Notes: generated by a model not told the origin, from the letters alone. A stretch of DNA of 64,000 nucleotides from Rodentibacter caecimuris (GCF_001019715.1 NZ_BBXJ01000001.1:868001-932000); one strand, 5' to 3'; shown: positions 9,065 through 21,358, counted from the stretch's first letter. Program-made: numbers and translations.

Positions 9065-10681
9065 ATGACAGACTTAAACAAAGTAATTAAAGCGCTTGAA
9101 ACCCTTGGTATTTATGACGTAAAAGAAGTTGTCTATAACCCAAGCTACGAGCAATTATTTGAGGAAGAAACCAAACCCGGATTGGAGGGTTTTGAAAAAG
9201 GGACATTAACCAATACCGGCGCCGTAGCCGTTGATACCGGTATCTTTACCGGCCGTTCACCGAAAGATAAATATATTGTTTTGGATGAAAAAACCAAAGA
9301 TACCGTTTGGTGGACATCCGAAGCCGCAAAAAATGATAATAAACCGATGAATCAAGCGACTTGGCAAAGCTTAAAAGACTTGGTGACTAAACAACTATCC
9401 CGTAAGCGTTTGTTTGTCGTTGATGGTTTCTGCGGCGCGAGCGAAAAAGATCGTATCGCCGTTCGTATCGTCACTGAAGTGGCATGGCAAGCGCATTTTG
9501 TGAAAAATATGTTCATCCGTCCAACAGAGGAACAACTGAAAGACTTTGAACCTGACTTTGTCGTAATGAACGGCTCAAAAGTGACCAATCCAAACTGGAA
9601 AGAACAGGGTTTAAATTCTGAAAATTTTGTTGCGTTCAATTTAACTGAGGGAATTCAATTAATCGGCGGTACTTGGTACGGCGGTGAAATGAAAAAAGGG
9701 ATGTTCTCCATGATGAACTACTTCCTACCGTTAAAAGGCGTAGGTGCAATGCACTGCTCCGCGAACGTTGGTAAAGATGGTGATGTTGCTATTTTCTTCG
9801 GGTTATCCGGTACCGGTAAAACGACGCTTTCAACCGATCCGAAACGTGAATTAATCGGTGATGATGAACACGGCTGGGATGATGTCGGTGTCTTCAACTT
9901 TGAAGGCGGGTGCTATGCCAAAACCATTCATCTTTCTGAAGCAAACGAGCCGGATATTTATCGTGCAATCCGCCGTGATGCGTTGTTAGAAAATGTTGTT
10001 GTACGTGCTGACGGTTCTATTGATTTCGATGACGCATCAAAAACCGAAAATACACGTGTATCTTACCCGATTCACCATATTGATAATATCGTTAAACCGA
10101 TTTCCCGTGCAGGCCATGCAACTAAAGTGATTTTCTTAACGGCTGATGCTTTTGGTGTTTTACCGCCGGTTTCTAAATTAACACCGGAACAAACCAAATA
10201 CTATTTCTTATCTGGTTTCACTGCAAAATTGGCAGGTACGGAACGAGGCATTACCGAGCCAACGCCAACTTTCTCCGCCTGTTTTGGTGCGGCTTTCCTA
10301 ACTCTGCACCCGACACAGTATGCTGAAGTGTTGGTAAAACGAATGGAAGCGGCAGGTGCAGAAGCCTATTTAGTCAATACCGGTTGGAACGGCACGGGCA
10401 AACGTATCTCGATTAAAGATACCCGAGGTATTATTGACGCTATCTTAGACGGCTCAATCGAAAAAGCGGAAATGGGTAAATTACCAATCTTTAACTTAAC
10501 GATTCCAAAAGTGTTGCCGGGCGTCGATTCTGCGATTTTAGATCCGCGTGATACCTATGCCGACAAAGATCAATGGCAAGCAAAAGCGAAAGACTTGGCG
10601 GGTCGTTTTGTGAAAAACTTTGAGAAATATGCAACCAATGCTGAAGGTAAAGCATTAATCTCAGCAGGCCCTGAAGCATAA
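9065..10681 (+). CDS. pckA: Phosphoenolpyruvate carboxykinase (ATP)
   Basis: 538 residues. Interconverts oxaloacetate + ATP with PEP + CO2 + ADP. In Pasteurellaceae the reverse, carboxylating direction is important for succinate formation. Motifs: an RSPKDKY substrate loop near residue 65, [10 protein letters not shown] near 232, the kinase P-loop [16 protein letters not shown] near 248, and [19 protein letters not shown] for metal binding. A good GAGGTG ribosome site precedes ATG 9065. The upstream CRP-like site suggests induction when preferred sugar is scarce. The gene ends in its own uptake-sequence terminator. Confidence 0.97.
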   Translation: MTDLNKVIKALETLGIYDVKEVVYNPSYEQLFEEETKPGLEGFEKGTLTNTGAVAVDTGIFTGRSPKDKYIVLDEKTKDTVWWTSEAAKNDNKPMNQATWQSLKDLVTKQLSRKRLFVVDGFCGASEKDRIAVRIVTEVAWQAHFVKNMFIRPTEEQLKDFEPDFVVMNGSKVTNPNWKEQGLNSENFVAFNLTEGIQLIGGTWYGGEMKKGMFSMMNYFLPLKGVGAMHCSANVGKDGDVAIFFGLSGTGKTTLSTDPKRELIGDDEHGWDDVGVFNFEGGCYAKTIHLSEANEPDIYRAIRRDALLENVVVRADGSIDFDDASKTENTRVSYPIHHIDNIVKPISRAGHATKVIFLTADAFGVLPPVSKLTPEQTKYYFLSGFTAKLAGTERGITEPTPTFSACFGAAFLTLHPTQYAEVLVKRMEAAGAEAYLVNTGWNGTGKRISIKDTRGIIDAILDGSIEKAEMGKLPIFNLTIPKVLPGVDSAILDPRDTYADKDQWQAKAKDLAGRFVKNFEKYATNAEGKALISAGPEA

Positions 10682-10704
10682 TCGGAAAATATCTTACGTA
10701 ATTC

Positions 10705-10732
10705 AACCGCACTTTTCAGTGCGGTTTTTTTC
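10705..10732 (+). terminator. Uptake-sequence terminator of pckA
   Basis: AACCGCACT (10705-10713) and AGTGCGGTT (10718-10726) form a tight hairpin followed by T residues. Confidence 0.85.
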
Positions 10733-10824
10733 GTTAGATATTCGCACCGACAAGTCAGCCCTATATAATTTTTAATTCCGCTACACAAAACTTAGGCAAT
10801 CTTGACTGTTTTTTAGCAATAAAA

Positions 10825-10849
10825 AAGTGTGGTCAATTTGACCACACTT
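10825..10849 (-). terminator. Terminator of aspA, a decayed uptake-sequence pair
   Basis: AAGTGTGGTCAA and TTGACCACACTT form a perfect 12-bp stem. On the minus strand it is followed by a T run. Both arms carry the same C-to-T type departure from the uptake core. Confidence 0.8.
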
Positions 10850-10869
10850 GGTTCTCTTAACTTATAAAA

Positions 10870-12288
10870 CTATTTATTTAATTTTGCCTTATAAGTCGGA
10901 TTCATCAGGTTCTCAACAGAGAGGATATCATCTAACTGCTCTGCGGTGAGTAATCCTTTTTCTAACACGACTTCACGTACACCCTTACCGGTTTCGGCAC
11001 AAATTTTACCGACTAAATCCCCATTATGGTGGCCAATAAATGGGTTTAAGTAAGTCACAATACCGATTGAGTTAAACACATAGTTTTCGCAAATTTCTTT
11101 GTTTACTGTGATGCCGTCAACACATTTATCACGTAAATTGACACAAGCGTTAGTTAAAATGTCGATAGATTCAAACATAGCTTGACCGATTACCGGTTCC
11201 ATTACATTTAATTGTAATTGACCCGCCTCAGAGGCAAAAGTCACGGTAGTATCGTTACCAATCACTTTAAAGCAGACTTGATTTACTACTTCAGGCACAA
11301 CCGGATTCACTTTTGCCGGCATAATGGAAGAACCGGCTTGCAACTCAGGAAGATTGATTTCTTTTAATCCTGCACGCGGACCGGAAGAAAGTAAACGTAA
11401 GTCATTACATACTTTAGAAAGTTTTACTGCGGTGCGTTTTAATGCGCCATGTACCATGACGTAGGCTCCGCAGTCAGAGGTTGCTTCAATTAAGTTTTCA
11501 GCCAACACGCACGGTAAACCGGTTACTTCCGCTAGGTGTTTCACAGCAAGTTGCGCATAGCCCTGCGGTGTGTTTAAACCGGTACCGATTGCCGTCGCAC
11601 CAAGGTTAACCTCAAGTAATAATTCGGCGGTACGTTTTAAATTACGGACTTCTTCTTCAAGCAATATCGCGAAGGCTTTAAATTCTTGTCCTACGGTCAT
11701 TGGCACCGCATCTTGCAACTGAGTACGCCCCATTTTCAGTATGTTATTGAATTCTTTTGCCTTGTTTTCAAACCCTTCTTGCAGGTATTGAATTTTATCA
11801 ACCAGTTTTAAAATACTGTTATATACTGCAATACGGAAACCGGTAGGATAAGCATCGTTAGTCGATTGACTGGCGTTCACGTGATCCATTGGATCTAAGA
11901 ATTGGTATTCCCCTTTTTGATGACCCAGTTTTTCCAACGCAAGATTCGCAACCACTTCATTGGTATTCATATTTACCGAAGTGCCCGCACCGCCCTGATA
12001 TACATCTGACGGAAATTGATCAATACATTTACCGGTCGTCAAAATTTCATCGCAGGCTGAAACAATCGCTTTTGCGATATCTGCCGGAATAGCGCCTAAC
12101 TCGCCGTTCGCTAAAGCGGTAGCTTTTTTTACCATCACCATACCGCGTACAAATTCCGGTACGTCAGAAATGGTCACATTAGAAATATTGAAATTTTCAA
12201 CCGCTCTTAGCGTATGGATACCCCAGTAAGCATCCGCCGGTACTTCACGTTCACCCAATAAATCCACTTCTTTTCTAAATTGTGTCAT
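10870..12288 (-). CDS. aspA: Aspartate ammonia-lyase
   Basis: 472 residues from ATG 12288 ([15 protein letters not shown]), chosen over the upstream in-frame ATG at 12297 because AGGTGAG sits at the right distance and the family begins here. Cleaves L-aspartate to fumarate and ammonia, feeding fumarate respiration and the reductive branch of the TCA cycle. The fumarase/aspartase signature is present as [20 protein letters not shown], together with [10 protein letters not shown] and a [12 protein letters not shown] active-site segment. It is monocistronic and flanked by pckA (convergent) and groES (divergent). The promoter has a combined CRP/FNR site. Confidence 0.97.
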   Translation of the reverse strand: MTQFRKEVDLLGEREVPADAYWGIHTLRAVENFNISNVTISDVPEFVRGMVMVKKATALANGELGAIPADIAKAIVSACDEILTTGKCIDQFPSDVYQGGAGTSVNMNTNEVVANLALEKLGHQKGEYQFLDPMDHVNASQSTNDAYPTGFRIAVYNSILKLVDKIQYLQEGFENKAKEFNNILKMGRTQLQDAVPMTVGQEFKAFAILLEEEVRNLKRTAELLLEVNLGATAIGTGLNTPQGYAQLAVKHLAEVTGLPCVLAENLIEATSDCGAYVMVHGALKRTAVKLSKVCNDLRLLSSGPRAGLKEINLPELQAGSSIMPAKVNPVVPEVVNQVCFKVIGNDTTVTFASEAGQLQLNVMEPVIGQAMFESIDILTNACVNLRDKCVDGITVNKEICENYVFNSIGIVTYLNPFIGHHNGDLVGKICAETGKGVREVVLEKGLLTAEQLDDILSVENLMNPTYKAKLNK

Positions 12289-12323
12289 TTTTCTCACCTA
12301 TTTGAGTTAATTAACCTGCCAAC

Positions 12324-12365
12324 ATTATAGAAATTTTCATAAGAAAAAAATTGATTGAGATCACA
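12324..12365 (-). promoter_or_regulatory. aspA promoter with overlapping CRP and FNR site
   Basis: On the minus strand a perfect TATAAT occupies 12329-12324. Upstream, 12351-12364 reads TTGATTGAGATCAC on the plus strand, matching 9 of 10 defined bases of the FNR box (TTGAT-N4-ATCAA). The same bases form a CRP-like element with a perfect TCACA half (12350-12365). Both are centred at 12357.5, about 41 bases from the inferred start near 12317. Confidence 0.7.
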
Positions 12366-12442
12366 TTTTTGAATGAGGCTTCAAGACATATTTTCATCAT
12401 TCAAATTAGTTTTTTTAGGGCTAAAAATTTTTAAATTTTTCT

Positions 12443-12472
12443 CTTGAAAGTAAAATTTTTATTCCCATATAA
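12443..12472 (+). promoter_or_regulatory. Sigma-32 (heat shock) promoter of groES-groEL
   Basis: CTTGAAA at 12443-12449 and CCCATATAA at 12464-12472 are separated by 14 bases, matching the sigma-32 consensus. The start codon of groES follows 38 bases later. Confidence 0.8.
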
Positions 12473-12510
12473 GGTGGGAATTTCACATTTTTTAAAGAAG
12501 GAAATTAATC

Positions 12511-12801
12511 ATGAATATTCGTCCATTACACGATCGTTTGATTATCAAACGTGAAGAAGTTGAAACCTTATCGGCAGGCGGTATCGTATTAACCGGCTCT
12601 GCGGCGACAAAATCAACCCGTGCAAAAGTATTAGCGGTGGGAAAAGGTCGTATTTTGGAAAATGGCACAGTTCAACCTTTGGATGTTAAAGTAGGTGATA
12701 CGGTGATTTTCAATGACGGTTATGGTGTGAAAAGCGAAAAAATCGACGGAGAAGAAGTATTAATCATCTCTGAAAGCGATGTTTTAGCGATTGTTGAATA
12801 A
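12511..12801 (+). CDS. groES: Co-chaperonin GroES
   Basis: 96 residues, full length. It begins [18 protein letters not shown]; the mobile loop that docks on GroEL is around residues 17-33 ([18 protein letters not shown]), and the dome tail ends ESDVLAIVE. It caps the GroEL ring during protein folding. A strong AAGGAAA ribosome site precedes ATG 12511. It is in an operon with groEL (56 bases between stop and start) under the sigma-32 promoter. The spacer contains one uptake sequence (12823). Confidence 0.98.
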   Translation: MNIRPLHDRLIIKREEVETLSAGGIVLTGSAATKSTRAKVLAVGKGRILENGTVQPLDVKVGDTVIFNDGYGVKSEKIDGEEVLIISESDVLAIVE

Positions 12802-12839
12802 AACTTCACAAAAAATCACCGCACTTTGAAACAAATTAA

Positions 12840-14501
<1,662 letters not shown>

Positions 14502-14520
14502 TCGCCACCTATCATCAAAT

Positions 14521-14563
14521 AAAAAGTGCGGTCGTTTTCCAATGGAAAGCGATCGCTTTTTTA
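14521..14563 (+). terminator. Terminator of groESL
   Basis: GCGGTCG pairs with CGATCGC (one wobble) and continues into TTTCC/GGAAA, with flanking A and T runs. One arm is an uptake sequence (AAGTGCGGT). Confidence 0.75.
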
Positions 14564-14610
14564 TTTATAAAGGTTTACACTGAAAAGAATTTTTATCATG
14601 GAAATAAATA

Positions 14611-15159
14611 ATGACAATTTCTCAAAACGAACTTAACAAACAACTCCAATCTTCCGGTATCGGTATTAACGCAACGGAACTTCACGGCTTTCTAAGCGGA
14701 TTAATTTGTGGTGGCATCAAAGATCAAAGTTGGCAACCACTGCTCTACCAATTTACTCACGATAATCACGCTTATCCGACCGCACTTTTAGAACAAGTAA
14801 GTGAACTTTATCAAACAATTTCTGAAACATTGGCAGATGTCGAAAGTTTTTCTTTTGAATTGGGATTAATTGAGAGCGAAAATGTATTCACACGTGCAGA
14901 TAGCCTATCCGAATGGTCAAATCATTTTTTACTCGGATTAGGATTAGCACAGCCTCATTTAGACAAAGAAAAAGGTGAAATCGGTGAGGCCGTAGCTGAT
15001 TTACATGATATTTGCCAATTGGGCTATGATGAAAACGATGATGAAGAGGAAATGAACGAAGCGCTTGAAGAAATCATTGAATACGTAAGAACTATCGCAA
15101 CATTGTTCTACACACAATTTAATCAAGCATCAAACACGGAAAAACCAGTATTACACTAA
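14611..15159 (+). CDS. ygfB: UPF0149 family protein YgfB
   Basis: 182 residues, similar to E. coli YgfB (about 190). Recognisable blocks: [16 protein letters not shown] near the start, [20 protein letters not shown] in the middle, and [20 protein letters not shown] with [10 protein letters not shown] near the end. All-helical, cytoplasmic, strongly acidic; the biochemical role is not established. It sits 29 bases before pepP, the conserved ygfB-pepP pairing seen in gamma-proteobacteria. One uptake sequence lies inside the gene (14780). Confidence 0.93.
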   Translation: MTISQNELNKQLQSSGIGINATELHGFLSGLICGGIKDQSWQPLLYQFTHDNHAYPTALLEQVSELYQTISETLADVESFSFELGLIESENVFTRADSLSEWSNHFLLGLGLAQPHLDKEKGEIGEAVADLHDICQLGYDENDDEEEMNEALEEIIEYVRTIATLFYTQFNQASNTEKPVLH

Positions 15160-15188
15160 CGAAAAAACACACATAAAAGGAGAGAAAA

Positions 15189-16487
15189 ATGGATCTTGCG
15201 TATATGCTCGAATTGCCCCAAGAAGAATTTATTGAACGTCGGAAACGGGTTTTGGCAAACATGCAGCCTCATTCTGCGTTGTTACTGTTTTCCGAAATTG
15301 AAAAACGTCGCAACAATGATTGTACTTTTCCCTTTCGCCAAGATAGCTACTTTTGGTATTTAACCGGTTTTAATGAGCCTAATGCCGCTTTGCTATTAGT
15401 GAAAACCGCACAATCGGAAAAGGCGATTATCTTTCTTCGACCGCGAGATCCTTTACTTGAAACTTGGAATGGGCGTCGTTTAGGTGTTGAACGAGCCCCA
15501 CAAAAACTCAAGCTAGACGAGGCCTACTCTATTGATGATTTTAATGCCGTTTTTCCTAAAATGACCAAAAATCTGACCGCACTTTATTATATGCCTGAAT
15601 TTCATTTATGGGGAGATAAGCTGCTTTCAGAAAGTGCGGTTAATTTTACGGAGGTTTTGGATTGGAGTCCTATGATTAGCGAAATGCGTCTGATTAAATC
15701 CCCCAATGAAATCCGCTTAATGCAACAAGCAGGGCAAATTAGCGCATTAGCACATATTAGAGCAATGCAAAAAACACGCCCTAATCGTTTTGAATATGAA
15801 ATTGAAAGTGAAATTTTGCACGAATTTAACCGCCATGGCGCACGTTTTGCATCTTACAATTCGATTATCGCCGGTGGAGATAATGCCTGTATTTTGCATT
15901 ACACAGAAAATGATCAACCCTTGAAAGAAGGCGATTTAGTTTTAATTGATGCCGGTTGTGAATTTGCGATGTATGCAGGGGATATTACACGCACATTTCC
16001 AGTCAACGGTAAATTTAGCCAAGCTCAACGTGAAATCTACGAACTCGTTCTAAAAGCACAAAAACGCGCTATTGAATTATTAGTACCGGGTAATTCAATA
16101 AAGACTGTGAATGATGAGGTGATCCGCATAAAAGTGCAGGGCTTAGTTGAGTTAGGTATTTTACATGGAAATGTAGAGGAACTCATTGAGCAGAAAGCCT
16201 ACCGTCAATTTTATATGCACGGATTAGGCCATTGGCTCGGCTTGGATGTACACGACGTAGGTGAATATGGCGAAGAACGCAGCCGCACTTTAGAAGTTGG
16301 CATGGTGATTACGGTGGAACCCGGTTTGTATATTTCCGAAGACGCCGATGTGCCGGAACAATATAAAGGAATTGGTGTACGTATCGAAGATAATTTATTA
16401 ATGACGGAATACGGCAATAAAATCTTAACAGCAGCGGTACCAAAAGAAATCGAAGAGATTGAAAATCTAATGGAAAAAGACCGGTAA
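15189..16487 (+). CDS. pepP: Xaa-Pro aminopeptidase (aminopeptidase P)
   Basis: 432 residues. Removes N-terminal residues preceding proline; cytoplasmic dimetal peptidase of the pita-bread fold. The N-terminal AMP_N domain (1-170) includes QDSYFWYLTGFNEPNAALLL. The catalytic domain shows the metal-ligand sequence LVLIDAGCEFAMYAGDITRT, the proton-shuttle histidine in FYMHGLGHWLGLDVHD, and the late glutamates in ITVEPGLYISED and VRIEDNLL. AGGAGAG precedes ATG 15189. It is cotranscribed with ygfB. No ubiH-type gene follows; uspA is next, with its own promoter. Confidence 0.96.
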   Translation: MDLAYMLELPQEEFIERRKRVLANMQPHSALLLFSEIEKRRNNDCTFPFRQDSYFWYLTGFNEPNAALLLVKTAQSEKAIIFLRPRDPLLETWNGRRLGVERAPQKLKLDEAYSIDDFNAVFPKMTKNLTALYYMPEFHLWGDKLLSESAVNFTEVLDWSPMISEMRLIKSPNEIRLMQQAGQISALAHIRAMQKTRPNRFEYEIESEILHEFNRHGARFASYNSIIAGGDNACILHYTENDQPLKEGDLVLIDAGCEFAMYAGDITRTFPVNGKFSQAQREIYELVLKAQKRAIELLVPGNSIKTVNDEVIRIKVQGLVELGILHGNVEELIEQKAYRQFYMHGLGHWLGLDVHDVGEYGEERSRTLEVGMVITVEPGLYISEDADVPEQYKGIGVRIEDNLLMTEYGNKILTAAVPKEIEEIENLMEKDR

Positions 16488-16497
16488 TTTCTCAAAA

Positions 16498-16540
16498 TGT
16501 GATCTAGAGCAAGTTTTTTTAAATGGTGAAATGCTACTAT
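16498..16540 (+). promoter_or_regulatory. CRP-like site and extended -10 of uspA
   Basis: TGTGATCTAGAGCAAG at 16498-16513 has a perfect left CRP half-site and central bases, with a weak right half. An extended -10 TGCTACTAT lies at 16532-16540. The inferred start near 16547 is 41.5 bases from the site centre. Confidence 0.5.
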
Positions 16541-16580
16541 CCTAGCAGAGTAAATAAGTCCAACAGATAAGGAGTCGATT

Positions 16581-17006
16581 ATGTATAAACATGTTTTAGT
16601 CGCCGTGGATCTTTCAGATGAAAGTGAATTCTTAGTAAAAAAAGCGGTAGGAATTGCAAAACGTCATGAGGCGAAACTTTCAATCATCCACGTAGATGTA
16701 AACTTTTCGGATCTTTATACCGGATTGATTGATGTCAATATGTATTCTATGCAAGATCGAATTTCAAGTGAGACTCAAAAAGCATTGTTGGAACTCGCAG
16801 AGCAAGCTGATTATCCTATTTTAGAGAAATTGAGCGGTAGTGGTGATCTCGGACAGGTGCTGACCGATGCGATAGAACAGTATGATGTTGATTTATTGGT
16901 TACAGGTCATCACCAAGATTTTTGGAGTAAGTTAATGTCTTCAACACGCCAAGTAATGAATACGATTAAAATTGATATGTTAGTCGTTCCACTTCTTGAC
17001 GATTAA
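16581..17006 (+). CDS. uspA: Universal stress protein A
   Basis: 141 residues, single Usp domain. Begins [19 protein letters not shown]. Near the C-terminus the family's usual GxxG-type loop reads [20 protein letters not shown], resembling E. coli UspA, which lacks the ATP-binding G-2x-G-9x-G(S/T) motif. UspA proteins accumulate in stasis and starvation and improve survival; they form cytoplasmic dimers. A strong AAGGAGT ribosome site precedes ATG 16581. It is monocistronic, with its own promoter and terminator. Confidence 0.95.
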   Translation: MYKHVLVAVDLSDESEFLVKKAVGIAKRHEAKLSIIHVDVNFSDLYTGLIDVNMYSMQDRISSETQKALLELAEQADYPILEKLSGSGDLGQVLTDAIEQYDVDLLVTGHHQDFWSKLMSSTRQVMNTIKIDMLVVPLLDD

Positions 17007-17047
17007 ATAACAGTTGTTGCCTATTTTTAAACTGAAAAATAAACTTC

Positions 17048-17088
17048 AACCGTACTTCTTGCATTATGTAGTGAAGTGCGGTTTTTAT
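17048..17088 (+). terminator. Terminator of uspA from an imperfect uptake-sequence pair
   Basis: AACCGTACTTC (17048-17058) pairs with GAAGTGCGGTT (17073-17083) with one T-G wobble, followed by T residues. Only the right arm keeps a perfect uptake core. Confidence 0.75.
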
Positions 17089-17267
17089 TTTTAGATTTTA
17101 GCGGATATTTTATCTAATGACATTTTTCCACAAGGAAAATAACAAATCGCTCAAATAACAAACAACATTAGATAATCACACGTAAAAAGTTTTTATAAAC
17201 TCAAAAAATATGCAACAATGGAGCGCTTTACTTTTTAACTTTAAATTATTTTTACAACGGGTTTATG

Positions 17268-19892
17268 ATGAAAACGACAGCGGAAATTAGACAATCGTTC
17301 CTTAATTTCTTTCATAGTAAAGAACACCAAGTGGTCGCAAGTAGCTCGCTTGTACCTGAAAATGATCCAACGTTACTTTTTACCAATGCGGGAATGAACC
17401 AATTCAAAGATGTATTCTTAGGTTTGGACAAACGCCCTTATTCGCGTGCGACAACGGCTCAACGTTGTGTGCGTGCCGGTGGTAAACATAATGACTTAGA
17501 AAACGTAGGTTATACCGCTCGCCACCATACTTTTTTTGAAATGTTGGGTAACTTCAGCTTTGGTGATTACTTTAAACATGATGCGATTAATTTTGCTTGG
17601 GAATTTTTAACCTCACCGCAGTGGCTTGGCTTACCGAAAGAAAAATTGTGGGTAACCGTTTATGAAACGGATAATGAAGCCTACGATATTTGGAATAAAG
17701 AAGTTGGCGTGCCAGCAGAGCGCATTATCAGAATCGGAGATAACAAAGGTGCACCTTATGCCTCGGATAATTTCTGGGCAATGGGAGATACCGGCCCTTG
17801 CGGTCCTTGTACTGAAATTTTCTATGATCATGGCGAGCATATTTGGGGCGGACCTCCGGGCTCACCGGAAGAAGATGGCGATCGTTACATCGAAATTTGG
17901 AATGTTGTATTCATGCAATACAATCGTTTGGCTGATGGAACAATGGAAAAATTACCACGTCCATCGGTGGATACCGGTATGGGCTTAGAGCGTATTGCCG
18001 CAGTGCTACAACATGTCAATTCAAACTACGATATTGATATTTTTAAAACATTAATCGCAAAAACCGCAGAAATTGTTGGCACAACCGATCTAGCCAATAA
18101 ATCACTTCGTGTAATTGCAGACCATATTCGTTCTTGTGCCTACTTAATTGCAGATGGCGTCATTCCATCGAATGAAGGACGTGGGTATGTATTACGTCGC
18201 ATTATTCGCCGTGCAGTGCGTCATGGACACTTACTTGGTGCAAAAGACGCATTTTTCTACAAATTGGTACCTACTTTGATTGAAGTGATGGCGGAAGCCG
18301 GTCAAGATATCAAAGAAAAACAAGCAAATGTCGAAAAATTACTGCGTTTGGAAGAAGAGCAGTTTGCTCGCACATTGGAGCGTGGTTTAACCCTTTTAGA
18401 TGAAGCACTTTCTGAAGTGAAAGATGGTGTGCTTTCCGGTGAAATCGCTTTCAAACTTTATGATACCTATGGTTTCCCATTGGATTTAACCGCTGATGTA
18501 TGTCGTGAGCGTAATATTACTATTGATGAAGCGGGATTTGAACGTGAAATGGCAGCGCAGCGCACTCGTGCCCAAGCAGCAAGCCAGTTCGGTGTAGATT
18601 ACAATAATGTCATTCGTGTTGAGGGCGAAACACAATTTGAAGGCTATACCGAATCGGAATCTTTAGCAAAAATCACCGCACTTTTCCATGACGGCAAATC
18701 GGTAGAACAGATCTCCTCCGGTCAAAGTGCTGTAGTTGTATTAGAAAATACACCATTTTATGCAGAATCAGGCGGCCAAATTGGCGACAGTGGTTACTTA
18801 ACTATAGAAGGCGTTGCTTTTAATGTGAAAGACACCCAAAAATATGGTCAAATATTTGGACATATTGGTGAATTAGAGCAAGGATCATTGTCCGTTGGAC
18901 AAACTGTGAAAGCGGTAGTAGATATTGAGCGCCGTAACCAAACCGCACTTAACCACTCTGCAACACACTTGCTACATGCTGCCTTACGCCAACTATTAGG
19001 AACTCATGTTGCACAAAAAGGTTCTCTTGTTTCAGAAGCAGCCTTACGTTTTGATTTTTCACATCCGGAAGCACTGAATAAAGAACAGATCTCGGAAATA
19101 GAACGCCTTGTAAACCAAAAAATACGCGCAAATTTCCCAATTCAAACAGAGATTATGGGAATTGAAGTCGCAAAAGAAAAAGGGGCTATGGCACTGTTTG
19201 GTGAAAAATATGGCGATCAGGTTCGAGTATTAACAATGGGAGATTTCTCTATTGAACTATGTGGAGGTATTCACGCAAAACGAACCGGAGATATAGGTTT
19301 ATTTAAAATTACAACAGAAACGGCTGTTGCTGCAGGAATTCGCCGAATCGAAGCAGTAACCGCAGAAAATGCGATCAATTGGATATTAAAACAACAGGAT
19401 ATTTTGAACCAAAGTACAGAATTGCTAAAATCAGATACAAATACTCTTGTAGATAAAATCCAGCAACTTCAGGATAAAGCAAAGAAACTAGAGAAAGAAC
19501 TTCAAAGTTTAAAAGAAAAAGCAGCAGTACAGGCTGGCTCTGATTTAGTCAAAAGTGCGGTCAAAATTAATAATGTTTCCGTTATCCTTCGTCAATTAGA
19601 TGGTGTTGAGACAAAATCACTGCGGGTGCTGGTTGATGATTTAAAAAATCAGCTTGGTTCCGGTGTTATTGTGTTTGCATCTATTTTGGATGAAAAAGTT
19701 AATCTTATTGTTGGTGTAACAAAAGATTTAACCACTAAAATAAAAGCCGGTGAGCTTGTGAATTTAATGGCGCAGCAGGTTGGCGGTAAAGGTGGCGGTC
19801 GCCCGGATATGGCAATGGCAGGAGGCTCCCAACCGGAAAATGTGACAGAAGCCTTAATTGTTGCCCAGAGCTGGCTAAATGAAAATCTGTAG
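17268..19892 (+). CDS. alaS: Alanyl-tRNA synthetase
   Basis: 874 residues from the second of two adjacent ATGs ([11 protein letters not shown]), which gives better spacing from ACGGG. Class II aminoacylation domain (1-240) with [16 protein letters not shown] and [14 protein letters not shown]; tRNA-binding helical region to about 450; editing domain with [12 protein letters not shown] and the [13 protein letters not shown] zinc/editing motif; C-terminal coiled coil and C-Ala domain with [15 protein letters not shown]. It charges tRNA-Ala and deacylates Ser/Gly-tRNA-Ala. Three uptake cores lie inside. A terminator separates it from csrA. Confidence 0.98.
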   Translation: MKTTAEIRQSFLNFFHSKEHQVVASSSLVPENDPTLLFTNAGMNQFKDVFLGLDKRPYSRATTAQRCVRAGGKHNDLENVGYTARHHTFFEMLGNFSFGDYFKHDAINFAWEFLTSPQWLGLPKEKLWVTVYETDNEAYDIWNKEVGVPAERIIRIGDNKGAPYASDNFWAMGDTGPCGPCTEIFYDHGEHIWGGPPGSPEEDGDRYIEIWNVVFMQYNRLADGTMEKLPRPSVDTGMGLERIAAVLQHVNSNYDIDIFKTLIAKTAEIVGTTDLANKSLRVIADHIRSCAYLIADGVIPSNEGRGYVLRRIIRRAVRHGHLLGAKDAFFYKLVPTLIEVMAEAGQDIKEKQANVEKLLRLEEEQFARTLERGLTLLDEALSEVKDGVLSGEIAFKLYDTYGFPLDLTADVCRERNITIDEAGFEREMAAQRTRAQAASQFGVDYNNVIRVEGETQFEGYTESESLAKITALFHDGKSVEQISSGQSAVVVLENTPFYAESGGQIGDSGYLTIEGVAFNVKDTQKYGQIFGHIGELEQGSLSVGQTVKAVVDIERRNQTALNHSATHLLHAALRQLLGTHVAQKGSLVSEAALRFDFSHPEALNKEQISEIERLVNQKIRANFPIQTEIMGIEVAKEKGAMALFGEKYGDQVRVLTMGDFSIELCGGIHAKRTGDIGLFKITTETAVAAGIRRIEAVTAENAINWILKQQDILNQSTELLKSDTNTLVDKIQQLQDKAKKLEKELQSLKEKAAVQAGSDLVKSAVKINNVSVILRQLDGVETKSLRVLVDDLKNQLGSGVIVFASILDEKVNLIVGVTKDLTTKIKAGELVNLMAQQVGGKGGGRPDMAMAGGSQPENVTEALIVAQSWLNENL

Positions 19893-19901
19893 TACAATCC
19901 T

Positions 19902-19928
19902 TGGTTGGTCGGATGCCAACCATTTTTT
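19902..19928 (+). terminator. Terminator of alaS
   Basis: TGGTTGG and CCAACCA form a 7-bp stem with a 7-base loop, followed by TTTTTT. Confidence 0.8.
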
Positions 19929-19972
19929 GATTGATAGGGATATCTAATAAATGCGACCTAGGGAGATAAAAG

Positions 19973-20167
19973 ATGTTAATCTTAACTCGTAAAGTTGGCG
20001 AAAGTGTACTTATTGGAGACGATATTTCTATCACAGTTTTAAGTGTTCGCGGAAACCAAGTAAAGCTTGGCGTACAAGCACCTAAAGAAGTATCTGTTCA
20101 CCGAGAAGAGATTTACCAACAAATAAAAAAGAAACAAGATGAACCATCTTCTGATGATTTATCTTAA
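19973..20167 (+). CDS. csrA: Carbon storage regulator, RNA-binding protein
   Basis: 64 residues. Begins [20 protein letters not shown], with the RNA-contacting L4 and R44 type positions conserved and [16 protein letters not shown] following. CsrA dimers bind GGA motifs in mRNA leaders and alter translation and stability of genes for carbon metabolism and surface properties. An AGGGAG ribosome site precedes ATG 19973 and itself contains a GGA, compatible with autoregulation. The alaS-csrA order is conserved in gamma-proteobacteria. Confidence 0.97.
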   Translation: MLILTRKVGESVLIGDDISITVLSVRGNQVKLGVQAPKEVSVHREEIYQQIKKKQDEPSSDDLS

Positions 20168-20186
20168 TTATTATGGATTTTAATAT

Positions 20187-21074
20187 ATGAAAGTGATCAT
20201 TCCTGTTGCCGGTTTAGGCACTCGTATGTTACCTGCCACGAAGGCAATTCCAAAAGAAATGCTTACATTAGTAGACAAACCATTAATCCAATATGTAGTA
20301 AGTGAATGTGTTGCTGCCGGTATTAAAGAGATTGTGCTCGTTACTCATTCATCAAAAAATGCTATAGAAAACCATTTCGATACATCTTTTGAACTTGAAA
20401 CAATGTTGGAAAAGCGTGTAAAACGCCAACTTTTAGAGGAAGTTCGTTCTATCTGTCCTAAAGATGTAACCCTTATACATGTACGTCAAGGTAATGCAAA
20501 GGGTTTAGGGCATGCTGTATTATGTGGACGTCCAGTAGTAGGCAATGAACCTTTTGCTGTTGTGCTACCGGATGTACTACTTGCCGATTTTAGCGCAAAT
20601 CAAAAAAAAGAAAATTTGTCCGCTATGATTAAACGTTTTAATGATACTCGATCCAGTCAAATCATGGTGGCTCCCGTCAATCAGGAAGAAGTGAGTAGTT
20701 ATGGTATTGTTGATTGCGGCAATGTAGAAGTAAAAGATGGGGAAAGTGCTAAAATTGAAAACATTGTTGAAAAACCTTCAATTGAAGATGCCCCATCTAA
20801 CCTTGCGGTAGTCGGTCGTTATGTATTTTCTTCTGCGATTTGGGATTTATTAGAAAAGACCCCAGTTGGAGTAGGCGATGAAATTCAATTAACCGATGCG
20901 ATTGATATGCTTATTGAGAAAGAAAATGTCGAAGCATTCCATATGACCGGTACCTCTTTTGATTGCGGTGATAAAATCGGTTACATGCAGGCCTTTGTTG
21001 AATACGGTATTCGACATGAAAAATTAGGTAAAGATTTTAAAATATTTATTAAAAACCTTGCCAAGAGCTTATAA
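20187..21074 (+). CDS. galU: UTP-glucose-1-phosphate uridylyltransferase
   Basis: 295 residues. Makes UDP-glucose from UTP and glucose-1-phosphate. The nucleotide-binding signature is at the N-terminus ([20 protein letters not shown]), followed by [16 protein letters not shown]; later [10 protein letters not shown] and [20 protein letters not shown] are typical of GalU. UDP-glucose feeds lipooligosaccharide assembly, and it is also the donor of the N-glycosyltransferase encoded at 51244-53271. It lies 19 bases after csrA on the same strand, so cotranscription is likely. Confidence 0.96.
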   Translation: MKVIIPVAGLGTRMLPATKAIPKEMLTLVDKPLIQYVVSECVAAGIKEIVLVTHSSKNAIENHFDTSFELETMLEKRVKRQLLEEVRSICPKDVTLIHVRQGNAKGLGHAVLCGRPVVGNEPFAVVLPDVLLADFSANQKKENLSAMIKRFNDTRSSQIMVAPVNQEEVSSYGIVDCGNVEVKDGESAKIENIVEKPSIEDAPSNLAVVGRYVFSSAIWDLLEKTPVGVGDEIQLTDAIDMLIEKENVEAFHMTGTSFDCGDKIGYMQAFVEYGIRHEKLGKDFKIFIKNLAKSL

Positions 21075-21087
21075 AAGTTATGAAAAG

Positions 21088-21112
21088 AGCGGTAAATTTT
21101 ACCGCTTTTTTA
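21088..21112 (+). terminator. Terminator of galU
   Basis: AGCGGTAAA (21088-21096) and TTTACCGCT (21098-21106) followed by a T run. Confidence 0.8.
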
Positions 21113-21358
21113 TTATCCTAGCCTCATAAGATACTACAAGGCAAATATAGAGCTTGATAAATTAAAGGTGAGTATTTTTGACTGGTTTCTCTGATAGATA
21201 GCATCAAAGCTCCACAAATTTCAAATCAAACATCCTATGAACATTCAGTAAAACCTATGCTATGAGTTTTACTCTAAATTTTCTATTTTTTCGATATAAA
21301 TTATATTCTATAAAAATAGAATTGATCATATCTATCCTACCTATGAACTCCAAATAAT
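21107..21358. other. Gene-free AT-rich spacer
   Basis: No open frame of note, promoter consensus or RNA gene is visible. The only structure I see is an inverted repeat TTCTATTTTT (21281-21290) / AAAAATAGAA (21312-21321) with a 21-base loop. The genes on both sides end here (convergent). Confidence 0.5.
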
